A stretch of 21,500 nt of DNA from JBLHKW01 sp047618565 (GTDB taxonomy: Bacteria; Planctomycetota; UBA1135; GCA-002686595). The notes under the pieces were generated by a model, which saw only the letters and a list, made by a program, of their open reading frames with translations, had not been told where the DNA came from and made no database searches. Positions within the stretch are counted from its first letter, which is position 1; each line of letters opens with the position of its first letter. The position numbers were made by a program, and so were the translations under genes. The stretch covers positions 1-21,500 of the forward strand of contig JBLHKW010000090.1 in assembly GCA_047618565.1 (NCBI GenBank), read 5' to 3'. Below, in pieces: positions 1 to 8,563 of the stretch.

Positions 1-862
1 TTCCGAACGCGACCACCTGGCTGGCCTCGCCAGCGGGGACCTCGAAGTGCACCGGCTCGGTCGCCTTGGAGGTCGCGTCCAGGCTCACATGCTCGCCGAG
101 CAGGGCGCGCACGCGCTCGAGCACGCGTTCCGAAGGCTCGACCGAGCGCACCATCAGCTCCGCCTGGGCCGCTGGCGCGACAACGTTGGACGCCACGCCG
201 CCGCCGATCGTGCCCAGGTTGAGGGTGCCGGGACCGAGGTCCACATCGTGGCCCCAATCGGATTCCAGGAGCCGGGCACAGACCGTCACGAGCTCGTGGA
301 TGGCCGACGGGCCGACGCGCTGGGAGCTGTGGCCCGCGACGCCGCAGGCCTTCAGGTGCCCCTTGACGATGCCCTTGTGCGCGCTCACGAACGTGTTGTC
401 CGTCGGCTCTCCGATGATCACAAAGCGCCCGGGCCAGGGGGACGGTCGGTGGATGTTTGCGAAGGCGGCGCCGTCGCTGTCCTCCTCCTCGCCGACGGTC
501 AGCAGGAACCCGATGCGATCCTCACCGCGCGCCAGCAGCTGCTCCGCCGCGGACAGCATGGCCGCCACCTGTCCCTTGGCGTCGCAGGCCCCGCGGCCGT
601 GCATGTGCGTGCGGTCCATGCGCGACGGAAAGAAGGGCGGCACCGTGTCGAGATGCGTGCAGAACACCACATCGGGCTCGCCGGCTCGCGCCAGCAGGTT
701 GAAACGGCCGGGCCCGACCGTCTGACGCTCGACCGAGAACCCGCGCCGTTCGAGCGCGCGTTGCAGGGCGTCTCCGTAGTCGCCCTCTTCGCCCGTAACG
801 GAGGGAATCTCGATCCAGTCCGCGAGTTCACGGAACAAGCCATCGAGTAGCTTCGGTGCCAT
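1..862 (-). CDS. M20 family metallo-hydrolase (ArgE/DapE-like), 3' end beyond window
   Basis: Read from the ATG at 862, 287 residues are visible and the frame stays open to the window edge, so the C-terminus is missing. Seen: THLDTVP (His70, Asp72), GACDAKGQ (Asp94), GEEEDSD (catalytic/metal Glu pair near 125-126) and GEPTD (Glu152). These are the di-zinc ligands and general base of M20 enzymes in the expected order. A lid/dimerisation domain with HKGIVKG and GHSS follows from about residue 162. The last metal His lies outside. The family hydrolyses amide bonds of N-acyl amino acids or dipeptides (acetylornithine, succinyl-diaminopimelate); the CDAKG and GEPT forms recall ArgE/DapE, but the substrate cannot be read. 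There is no signal peptide, so it is probably cytoplasmic. It follows the DUF1028 gene by 17 nt in the same direction and is probably cotranscribed. No clear Shine-Dalgarno is seen. Confidence 0.85.
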   Translation of the reverse strand, partial: MAPKLLDGLFRELADWIEIPSVTGEEGDYGDALQRALERRGFSVERQTVGPGRFNLLARAGEPDVVFCTHLDTVPPFFPSRMDRTHMHGRGACDAKGQVAAMLSAAEQLLARGEDRIGFLLTVGEEEDSDGAAFANIHRPSPWPGRFVIIGEPTDNTFVSAHKGIVKGHLKACGVAGHSSQRVGPSAIHELVTVCARLLESDWGHDVDLGPGTLNLGTIGGGVASNVVAPAAQAELMVRSVEPSERVLERVRALLGEHVSLDATSKATEPVHFEVPAGEASQVVAFG

Positions 863-879
863 GGGATGGTTCGCTGGCC

Positions 880-2412
880 TCAGGGCAGGATTTCGAAACC
901 GGTCGGACCCGTCGTGTCGTCGGGATTGCCGAAGACCACGCCCACGAAGTCAAAACGACTGCCGATGAAGCGCGTCAGCAGGTCCGAACTGAGGTGGATC
1001 GTCGCCTGCGCGCGGCCGTCGGCGTCGATCACGCCGAGCGAGCCGGGAAAGAGCGGCGCGCCAGGGGTCGCCGCGGTGAAGCGCACCAGGCGGTCCAGGT
1101 TCAGGGGGATCATGCCCCCGTGGAACATCGACCCCGGCGTCGTGCCGGAGTATCCCGCCAGGATCTGGTAGGTCCGGCCGGCCTTGGCCGCGCCGACGTT
1201 GAGCACCAGCTCCACGTCGGCGCCATCGGCGGCGGACACGCGCGTCAAGCCCGCGTGAATGGGTGTGACCGGATCGAAGTGGAGCGTCAGCGGCGGATGC
1301 AGAACGACCTGCCGCGCAGCGCCCGTATCGACCAGAACGCGCCAGACGCCGCGGCCCGTCTGAATGCCTGCGCGCATGGTGATCGTGTGGCTACCGTCAC
1401 CGTGGTCCACGATGCCCTGCAACGTCGCCGGCTGCGCGCCGCCGATTCCGCGCAGCTCCAGGGTCTGGCCGCCCAGGGCCAGGGGGTTGCCATCGATGTC
1501 GCGCAGGCGTACGCGCACATCGACGGTCGTCACGCCATCCGCGACCAGGCGTGAGGAAGTCGGGCTGACTTCGGTCAGCAGCTCATCCACCTCGCCGACC
1601 TTTGTCAGACGCCAGACGTCGTAACGCTCCTGCAGAACGATCACGGGGTCGGGGTCGGCACCGCCACCGATGAAGCGCCGGCCCAGGTAGTACGAGCCAT
1701 TGGCGCACCCCGTGTTGAAGCTGCACGTACCGTCCAGGTCTCCGATGCGCGCCAGCACGATGAAGGCCGTGTGGGCCGACTTCGTGAAACCAGGGGGCGG
1801 AGCACCACAGGAGGCCGGGGCCCCCGAGCTGCAGGAGCAGCGCCCATCGCCACCGAGGGCGCGCGCGGCTTCCATGCCCGCCATGACGCGCTGGCCGAGG
1901 TCGCCGCTGGCGGCCAGCAACGCCGTCTCGGCAGCCGTGACGACTTCCACGCCGGCAAGCACGTTGCCCTGGATCGCGTAGACCATACTGCCCTGCTCGC
2001 CCGTCACGCCGAAGCGCGCGAATCCGGCCTGACCGCCCGTGAACGTGGCCGCACCGTGTTGCAGGCTGACGATGCCGTACTGGCGCGTGTTGTGCCCCGG
2101 ATCCGAGCCCTGCAGGAGGTCCAGGATCTCGTCCGGCGTGCGGTCGAGCATCAACCCGTTGAAGATGCGACGGCGATTGTTGCCGCTGGTATCGAGGAAA
2201 GACTGCGCGGCGCCAACGCCCTTGCCGACCGCGATCACAGCGATGCCCTTGCGCAGGGCAAAGTTGGACAGACAGGTCGCGCTGGCGACACAGACCTCGC
2301 CGGTGGCACGATCCACGACAACGATCGACCAGGTTGCCGCAGCGGAGCCGCAGAGCAGACCACCCGCGACGAGCGCGCGTCCGAGGAGTGAACGAAGATT
2401 GATGCGTTTCAT
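880..2412 (-). CDS. Secreted DUF1028 (Ntn-hydrolase-like) protein with Ig-like and planctomycete-type tail domains
   Basis: A protein of 510 aa from the ATG at 2412. The frame is open further to 2481, but the internal start gives a clean signal peptide (basic MKRINLRS, hydrophobic core, AAA cleavage region near residue 26), so I prefer it. Mature residues 27-200 carry the DUF1028 pattern TWSIVVVDRATGEVCVASAT, followed by AAQSFLD and GNVLAG; the family has an Ntn-hydrolase-like fold and no settled reaction. A Cys-rich stretch (GRCSCSSG, SCGAP, GTCSFNTGC) follows at about 190-245. Residues ~280-390 (SPTSSRLVADGVTTVDVRV) look like a bacterial Ig/invasin-type domain. The last ~100 residues (GRTYQILAGYSGTTPG to the end) resemble a C-terminal domain found on many exported planctomycete proteins. 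It probably acts outside the cytoplasm. It lies 172 nt after the biotin-carrier gene and 17 nt before the M20 gene. Confidence 0.82.
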   Translation of the reverse strand: MKRINLRSLLGRALVAGGLLCGSAAATWSIVVVDRATGEVCVASATCLSNFALRKGIAVIAVGKGVGAAQSFLDTSGNNRRRIFNGLMLDRTPDEILDLLQGSDPGHNTRQYGIVSLQHGAATFTGGQAGFARFGVTGEQGSMVYAIQGNVLAGVEVVTAAETALLAASGDLGQRVMAGMEAARALGGDGRCSCSSGAPASCGAPPPGFTKSAHTAFIVLARIGDLDGTCSFNTGCANGSYYLGRRFIGGGADPDPVIVLQERYDVWRLTKVGEVDELLTEVSPTSSRLVADGVTTVDVRVRLRDIDGNPLALGGQTLELRGIGGAQPATLQGIVDHGDGSHTITMRAGIQTGRGVWRVLVDTGAARQVVLHPPLTLHFDPVTPIHAGLTRVSAADGADVELVLNVGAAKAGRTYQILAGYSGTTPGSMFHGGMIPLNLDRLVRFTAATPGAPLFPGSLGVIDADGRAQATIHLSSDLLTRFIGSRFDFVGVVFGNPDDTTGPTGFEILP

Positions 2413-2496
2413 GTCGTAAGCGCTCTTGGCCAGGGTCTTCGCCAGCATCCGTGGGGCGTCCGCGGGGGTGGACGCGCTCACTGGCGAGTGCGCTCA

Positions 2497-2502
2497 ATTG
2501 TA
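2497..2502 (-). promoter_or_regulatory. Possible -10 element upstream of the DUF1028 gene
   Basis: On the minus strand this reads TACAAT inside an AT-rich patch (GGGATACAATTGAG) of otherwise GC-rich DNA, about 85 nt before the preferred ATG at 2412. No convincing -35 box sits 16-18 nt upstream. If real, it would let DUF1028 and the M20 gene be transcribed apart from the carboxylase genes, and it would place the start site downstream of most of the 172-nt gap. Confidence 0.3.
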
Positions 2503-2584
2503 TCCCAGACCTGGCGGATCGCGGTCATCTCACCGCCCGCGGCCTGCGCTGGACCGCTCCCCCTTCCGTTGGGCCGCCTGACGG

Positions 2585-3096
2585 CTAACTGGCGGGCGCC
2601 TGCTTGATCTCGATCAGCGGCGCGCCCTTGGCGACGGTCTGGGCCGCCCCCACGGAGATACGCGCCACGGTCCCGCTCCAGGGTGCCGTGATCTCGTTCT
2701 GCATCTTCATGGCCTCGAGGATCAGCAGTGCGTCCCCGGCCGCGACCGTCTGCCCGGGTTCGACCAGCACCTCAACCACGACGCCGGGCATCAGGCTCTT
2801 GATGACTCCACCGCCCACGGCGCTGCCTGCCTCGACCTCGTGCTGAGCACGCTCGCGCTCGTCCTCGATGTCGCAGGCGTAGTGGTGTCCGGCCAGCGTG
2901 ACGCCGACCTCAGAGCCATTGCCCTCGACCGACATGGCAAAGCTCATGCCGTCGTGCAGGACGATGACCTGACCGTCCGCGTCGACCTCTTCGTAGCTGA
3001 CGTCGAAGGCCTCACCGTCGACCTGCACCTGAAGCTTGCCGAGACGCTCGACCAGCTGGACCTCGTGGTCGTGTTCACCGATCTTGACGAAGTACT

Positions 3097-3100
<4 letters not shown>
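2585..3100 (-). CDS. Biotin carboxyl carrier subunit with N-terminal BT-like domain
   Basis: 171 aa, starting at GTG 3100. The C-terminal ~75 residues are a biotinyl/lipoyl domain: MPGVVVEVLVEPGQTVAAGD, then EAMKM with Lys132 as the biotinylated residue, then ITAPWSGTV. Residues 1-80 (YFVKIGEHDHEVQLVERLGK...) resemble the BT linker domain that in propionyl-CoA carboxylase alpha chains joins the biotin carboxylase to the carrier domain. Carboxybiotin carries CO2 from the biotin carboxylase to the carboxyltransferase encoded just upstream in the operon. The start overlaps the biotin carboxylase stop as GTGA, so translation is probably coupled. It looks like the detached C-terminal part of an alpha chain. 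No holocarboxylase synthetase gene is in the window. Confidence 0.93.
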
Positions 3101-4623
<1,523 letters not shown>

Positions 4624-4634
4624 TGAGCAGCAGC

Positions 4635-6185
4635 CTATAATGGCAGGTTCCCGTGCTTGCGTACCGGCCGATCCTCGTGCTTCGTGGCCAGCAGCCCGAG
4701 CGCACGGATCAGGTAGGGCCGCGTGCGCGACTCCTCGATCACGTCATCGATGAAGCCCCGTGCAGCCGCGCGGTACGGGTTGCCGAAGGTCTCCTCGTAC
4801 TCCTCCGCGCGCTCCGCCTCCACGGCCGCGGGATCGTCCGCGCCCGCGATCTCGCGCCGGTGGATGATCTTGGCCGCACCCGCGGCTCCCATCACGGCCA
4901 CCATCGAACCGGGCCATGCGATGTTGACGTCGGCACGGATGTGTTTCGACGCCATGACGTCGTAGGCGCCGCCAAAGGCCTTGCGCGTGATGACGGTCAG
5001 CTTGGGCACGGTCGCTTCACAGAAGGCGTAGAGCATCTTGGCCCCGTGGCGGATGATGCCGTGGTGCTCCTGGTCCGTGCCCGGCAGGAAGCCCGGCACG
5101 TCTTCGAAGGTCACCAGCGGAATGTTGAAGGCGTCGCAGAAGCGGATGAAGCGCGCTCCCTTCGTGGAGGCATCGATGTCGAGACAGCCGGCGAGGACGT
5201 TTGGCTGGTTGGCCACGATCCCGACCACACGCCCTCCCATGCGCGCGAAACCCACCATCAGGTTGCGGGCCCACCCGGCGTGCACCTCGAACCAGGAATC
5301 CCGGTCGACGACGCGCTCGATGATGAGGCCCATGTCGTAGGGCTTCATGGGGTCGCTGGGGACGATCGAGGCCAGCTCCTCGTCCATGCGATCCGGCGGA
5401 TCGTCACTGGGCACGAAGGGCGGATCCTCGGCGTTGTTCAGAGGCAGGTAGGACAGCAGGGTGCGGATCTGGTTCAGGCTGGCCTTGTCACTGGGCGCGG
5501 TGAAATGCGCCACGCCGGAGACCTCGTTGTGCACTGCGGCGCCCCCGAGGTCGTCCGACGTCACCACCTCGTGCGTCACGGTCTTGACCACGTCGGGCCC
5601 GGTGATGTGCATGTACGAGTGGCCCTCCACCATCAGGATGAAGTCGGTGATCGCGGGGCTATACACGGCGCCGCCGGCGCACGGCCCGAGGATGGCAGAT
5701 ATCTGCGGAATGACTCCCGACGCGCGCGTGTTGCGCCAGAAGATCTCGGCGTAGCCGCCCATGCTCGAGACGCCCTCCTGGATGCGTGCGCCGCCCGAGT
5801 CGTTGAGCCCGATCACGGGCGCACCGACCTTCATGGCCATGTCCATGATCTTGCAGATCTTCTCCGCGTGGGTCTCCGACAGGGATCCGCCGAGCACGGT
5901 GAAGTCCTGACTGAAGAGGAACATCTTGCGTCCGCCGACGGTGGCGTAGCCGGTCACGACGCCGTCACCCAGGATCTTCTGCTTCTCCATTCCGAAGTCG
6001 GTACAGCGGTGCGTGACGAAGCGGTCCAGCTCGACGAAGGAGCCCTCGTCGACCAGGAAGTCGATGCGTTCGCGGGCAGTCAGCTTGCCCTTCTTGTGCT
6101 GCGTATCGATGCGCTCCTGTCCCCCGCCGAGCAGGGTATCCTCGCGCAGGCGGTGCAGACGTTCCAGGGGGGTCTCGGTGGACAT
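4635..6185 (-). CDS. Acyl-CoA carboxylase carboxyltransferase subunit (propionyl-CoA carboxylase beta type)
   Basis: 516 aa from ATG 6185. The frame is open upstream to 6290, but that extension is Pro/Arg-rich, lacks family similarity and overlaps the epimerase end; MSTETPLERLHRLRE is the normal N-terminus. It transfers the carboxyl group from carboxybiotin to an acyl-CoA. Seen: KGKLTARERIDFLVDEGSF (32-50), FSQDFTVLGGS (91-101), first oxyanion region GPCAGGAVYSPA (167-178), HITGPDVVKTVTHEVV (193-208), DLGGAAVHN, PGFLPGTDQE (364-373), and second oxyanion region FGGAYDVMASKH (404-415). Both crotonase-fold halves are complete. Length and motifs match PccB/AccD5-type enzymes rather than the split AccA/AccD. 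It sits 67 nt after the epimerase and 11 nt before the biotin carboxylase gene. Confidence 0.94.
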   Translation of the reverse strand: MSTETPLERLHRLREDTLLGGGQERIDTQHKKGKLTARERIDFLVDEGSFVELDRFVTHRCTDFGMEKQKILGDGVVTGYATVGGRKMFLFSQDFTVLGGSLSETHAEKICKIMDMAMKVGAPVIGLNDSGGARIQEGVSSMGGYAEIFWRNTRASGVIPQISAILGPCAGGAVYSPAITDFILMVEGHSYMHITGPDVVKTVTHEVVTSDDLGGAAVHNEVSGVAHFTAPSDKASLNQIRTLLSYLPLNNAEDPPFVPSDDPPDRMDEELASIVPSDPMKPYDMGLIIERVVDRDSWFEVHAGWARNLMVGFARMGGRVVGIVANQPNVLAGCLDIDASTKGARFIRFCDAFNIPLVTFEDVPGFLPGTDQEHHGIIRHGAKMLYAFCEATVPKLTVITRKAFGGAYDVMASKHIRADVNIAWPGSMVAVMGAAGAAKIIHRREIAGADDPAAVEAERAEEYEETFGNPYRAAARGFIDDVIEESRTRPYLIRALGLLATKHEDRPVRKHGNLPL

Positions 6186-6252
6186 GCGGGAGGCTGGTGA
6201 GGGGGGAATGAAGTTGGGGGTGCGCGCACCACAGGGTCGGGACGCGCTCGAA

Positions 6253-6693
6253 TCAGGCAGGATCCTCGACCAGTTCCATGAGCACGCCATGGGTGGCCTT
6301 GGGATGTACGAATGCGATGCGCGTTCCGTGGGAGCCGGCGCGCGGCTCGCGGTCGATCATGCGCACGCCGCTCTGCTCGAGGCTGGCGATGGCCGCGGCC
6401 ACGTCGTCCACGCGCCAGGCCAGGTGATGCAGACCGCCACCGCGCTTCTCCAGGAAGCCCGAGACCGGCGAATCCTCGGAGGCGGGCTCGACCAGCTCGA
6501 TGCGCTGCTCGCCGGCGCGCAGCACGAGCACGTTGACTTTCTGATCAGGCACGAACTCGGGAAGGGCCGTGGCCATGCCCAGGATGTCCACGTAGAGCTT
6601 GGCGGACTCCTCGAGACTGCGCACGACGATGGCGACGTGGTGCAGGCCGCGCACGACGCCACGCAATACCTCGGGTACGTTTTCGGATTCCAT
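6253..6693 (-). CDS. mce: Methylmalonyl-CoA epimerase
   Basis: 146 aa, the usual length for this vicinal-oxygen-chelate metalloenzyme, which interconverts (S)- and (R)-methylmalonyl-CoA between the carboxylase and the mutase. Seen: LHHVAIVV (metal His near 18-19), a first betaalphabetabetabeta module ending IELVEP, GLHHLAWRVDDV (His89/90) and VLMELVE (Glu140), the expected metal-ligand pattern in two paired modules. The ATG at 6693 overlaps the mutase stop by one base (TGATG) and has a strong Shine-Dalgarno. The frame runs open further upstream only as a shadow of the mutase gene. Cytoplasmic; in the operon directly after the mutase, which supports the specific function. Confidence 0.93.
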   Translation of the reverse strand: MESENVPEVLRGVVRGLHHVAIVVRSLEESAKLYVDILGMATALPEFVPDQKVNVLVLRAGEQRIELVEPASEDSPVSGFLEKRGGGLHHLAWRVDDVAAAIASLEQSGVRMIDREPRAGSHGTRIAFVHPKATHGVLMELVEDPA

Positions 6694-8366
6694 CACATGA
6701 CCTCCGGCGGGCGGTACTTCCCGAATTCCGTTTCCAGCGTCGCGCACACCTCGCCCAGGGTCACGTAGACCTCCACGGCGGCCAGCATCGGCTCGAGCAG
6801 ATTGCCCGTGCCGCGCGCGCACTCGGCCAGTGCAGCCAGGGCCGCCTCGACCTGGGCCGGATCGCGCTCGGCGCGCACGCGCTTCAGGTCGGCCAGGACC
6901 TCGTCCCGTGCGCTGGCGTCCGGACGGAAGATCTCCGGCGCGCCCTCCTCGACCACGTACTTGTTGACCCCGATGATCGTGCGCTGATCGCGCTCCACGC
7001 TGCGCTGCCATTCGAGTGCGCTGCGGTGGATCTCTCGCTGGACGAAGCCCGCGTCGATGGCCGCCACAGCGCCGCCCTTCTCGTCCACCTGCTTCATCAG
7101 CTCCAGTGCGCGTTCCTCGAGCTGATCGGTCAGCTCCTCGATGTAGGGCGCGCCGCCGAGCGGATCGATCACATCCGCCACACCGGACTCGTTCGCGAGG
7201 ATTTGCTGGGTGCGCAGGGCGATGCGCGCGGAGCCCTCGCTCGGCAGTCCCAGGGCCTCGTCTCGGGAGTTCGTGTGCAGGGACTGCGTCCCGCCCAGGA
7301 CGGCCGCCAGGGCCTGGATCGTGACGCGCACGACGTTGTTCTCGGGTTGCTGGCTGGTGAGCATCGAACCGGCCGTCTGCGTGTGGAAACGCAGCATCCA
7401 GCTCTTGGGGTTCTTGGAGCCAAACTCATCGCGCACGATGCGCGCCCACATGCGGCGTGCCGCGCGGAACTTCGCGACCTCCTCGAACAGGTGGTTGTGA
7501 GCATTGAAGAAGAACGACAGGCGCGGTGCAAACTGATCGACCTCGAGTCCGGCGTCACAGGCTGCGCGCATGTAGGCGCGCCCATTCGAGAGCGTGAACG
7601 CAAGCTCCTGGATCGCCGTCGAGCCCGCCTCGCGGATGTGGTAGCCCGAAATCGAGATGGTGTTCCAGAGCGGCACGTGGTCGCGGCAGAACGCCATCAG
7701 GTCAGTGGTCAGCCGCATCGACGGCTCGACCGGGAAGCGAAAGTTTCCGCGCGCGGCGTACTCCTTGAGAATGTCGTTCTGGACCGTCCCGCGCAGCTTG
7801 GCCGGGTCCTCGCCGCGTTTCTTCGCCAGTGCCACATAGCAGCACAGCAGGTAGGGCGCGGTCGCATTGATCGTCATCGAGGTCGAGACCTCGGTCAGCG
7901 GGATGTCGGCGAAGAGCCGCTCGACGTCCGCCAGGCTGTTGACCGGCACGCCGACGTTACCGACCTCGGGCTCGGCCAGGGGGTGGTCCGAGTCGTAGCC
8001 GATCTGGGTCGGCAGATCGAAGGCCGTCGAGAGGCCCGTCTGCCCGCTCTCGAGCAGCATCTTGAAACGTCGGTTCGTCTCGCGCGCGCTCGAGAAGCCC
8101 GCGTACTGGCGCATGGTCCAGAAGCGCCCGCGGTACATGGACGCGCGCACGCCGCGGGTGTACGGGAACTCTCCCGGGTAGCCGCCGTCGGGGGCATCCC
8201 CGTAGAGCGGGTCCTGGGCGATCCCGGACGGAGTCTCGAAGGAGGGCTCGCGCTCGGGATGGCGCTCGACGGCGTCGGCGTAGGGCCCGGCCAGCCAGGC
8301 GGCGCGCCCGCCGTCGGGACCAGCATCCGCGGCCGGAACTGAAGAAGGATCTGAGGGAGAGTGCAT
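6693..8366 (-). CDS. Methylmalonyl-CoA mutase, catalytic (N-terminal domain) subunit lacking the B12-binding domain
   Basis: 557 aa from ATG 8366. The frame is open to 8558, but the added 64 residues have no family character and lie in the divergent promoter region. Adenosylcobalamin-dependent rearrangement of (R)-methylmalonyl-CoA to succinyl-CoA. Seen: FPYTRGVRASMYRGRFWTMR (67-86) with Tyr78, DLPTQIGYDSDHP (117-129), EPSMRLTTDL (214-223) with Arg218, ISISGYHIREAG (237-248) with His243, and SLHTNSRDEALGLP (362-375). By comparison with the Propionibacterium enzyme, Tyr78, Arg218 and His243 match Tyr89, Arg207 and His244, which favours a methylmalonyl-type substrate over isobutyryl-CoA. The chain ends at KYRPPEVM with no DxHxxG cobalamin-binding domain, so it needs a separate small subunit, not found in this window. 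It is the first gene of the operon. Confidence 0.93.
   Translation of the reverse strand: MHSPSDPSSVPAADAGPDGGRAAWLAGPYADAVERHPEREPSFETPSGIAQDPLYGDAPDGGYPGEFPYTRGVRASMYRGRFWTMRQYAGFSSARETNRRFKMLLESGQTGLSTAFDLPTQIGYDSDHPLAEPEVGNVGVPVNSLADVERLFADIPLTEVSTSMTINATAPYLLCCYVALAKKRGEDPAKLRGTVQNDILKEYAARGNFRFPVEPSMRLTTDLMAFCRDHVPLWNTISISGYHIREAGSTAIQELAFTLSNGRAYMRAACDAGLEVDQFAPRLSFFFNAHNHLFEEVAKFRAARRMWARIVRDEFGSKNPKSWMLRFHTQTAGSMLTSQQPENNVVRVTIQALAAVLGGTQSLHTNSRDEALGLPSEGSARIALRTQQILANESGVADVIDPLGGAPYIEELTDQLEERALELMKQVDEKGGAVAAIDAGFVQREIHRSALEWQRSVERDQRTIIGVNKYVVEEGAPEIFRPDASARDEVLADLKRVRAERDPAQVEAALAALAECARGTGNLLEPMLAAVEVYVTLGEVCATLETEFGKYRPPEVM
6700..6705 (-). promoter_or_regulatory. Ribosome binding site of the epimerase gene
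   Basis: GGAGGT on the minus strand, 6 nt before ATG 6693, lying within the last codons of the mutase gene. It fixes the epimerase start and points to translational coupling. Confidence 0.8.
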
Positions 8367-8412
8367 TGGAGGGGCAGGGCGGCGCGACACCGGCGTGGAT
8401 CGCAGGCGAAAT

Positions 8413-8441
8413 ACTTTAATGAGGCAGGGCGCAGCCCGCAA
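8413..8441 (-). promoter_or_regulatory. Candidate promoter of the propionyl-CoA operon
   Basis: On the minus strand TTGCGG (8441-8436), a 17-nt spacer and TAAAGT (8418-8413) lie about 50 nt before the mutase ATG. The -10 hexamer sits in the only AT-rich patch of the intergenic region. The match to sigma-70 consensus is partial (3/6 and 4/6). Confidence 0.35.
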
Positions 8442-8537
8442 TCCGCGACAGGGAACTCGATGGCATCCAATTTCCCCCGAAAACTGCGGCGAATCCTCCT
8501 GGAATGGGCGCCATGGAACAGCGTAGTGCTCCGTGAG

Positions 8538-8556
8538 CCCCCCCCTGCCCCCCCCC
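8538..8556 (+). repeat. Homopolymeric C tracts (C8-TG-C9) just before the first repeat-protein start
   Basis: Eight consecutive C at 8538-8545, TG, then nine consecutive C at 8548-8556, ending 7 nt before the ATG at 8564. It occupies the position where a Shine-Dalgarno would be; no purine-rich site exists there. Such tracts are prone to slippage in replication and to sequencing error. Confidence 0.8.
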
Positions 8557-8563
8557 AAGCGTC

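Larger units (their letters stand above)
8367..8563. other. Divergent intergenic region between the mutase operon and the giant repeat-protein genes
   Basis: 197 nt between two genes transcribed away from each other, so it must hold start signals for both. Apart from the minus-strand promoter candidate I find no good plus-strand -35/-10 pair. The right end is a striking C-rich stretch: eight C, TG, nine C. Confidence 0.6.

Noticed and set aside
2413..2481. Longer start for the DUF1028 protein at 2481
   Set aside because: It would bury the signal peptide 23 residues in; the ATG at 2412 gives a normal exported-protein N-terminus. Not fully excluded.
6186..6290. 35-residue N-terminal extension of the carboxyltransferase
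   Set aside because: It overlaps the end of the epimerase gene and does not look like a family N-terminus; MSTETPLERL does.
8367..8558. 64-residue N-terminal extension of the mutase
   Set aside because: It runs through the divergent promoter region and has no similarity to mutase N-termini.
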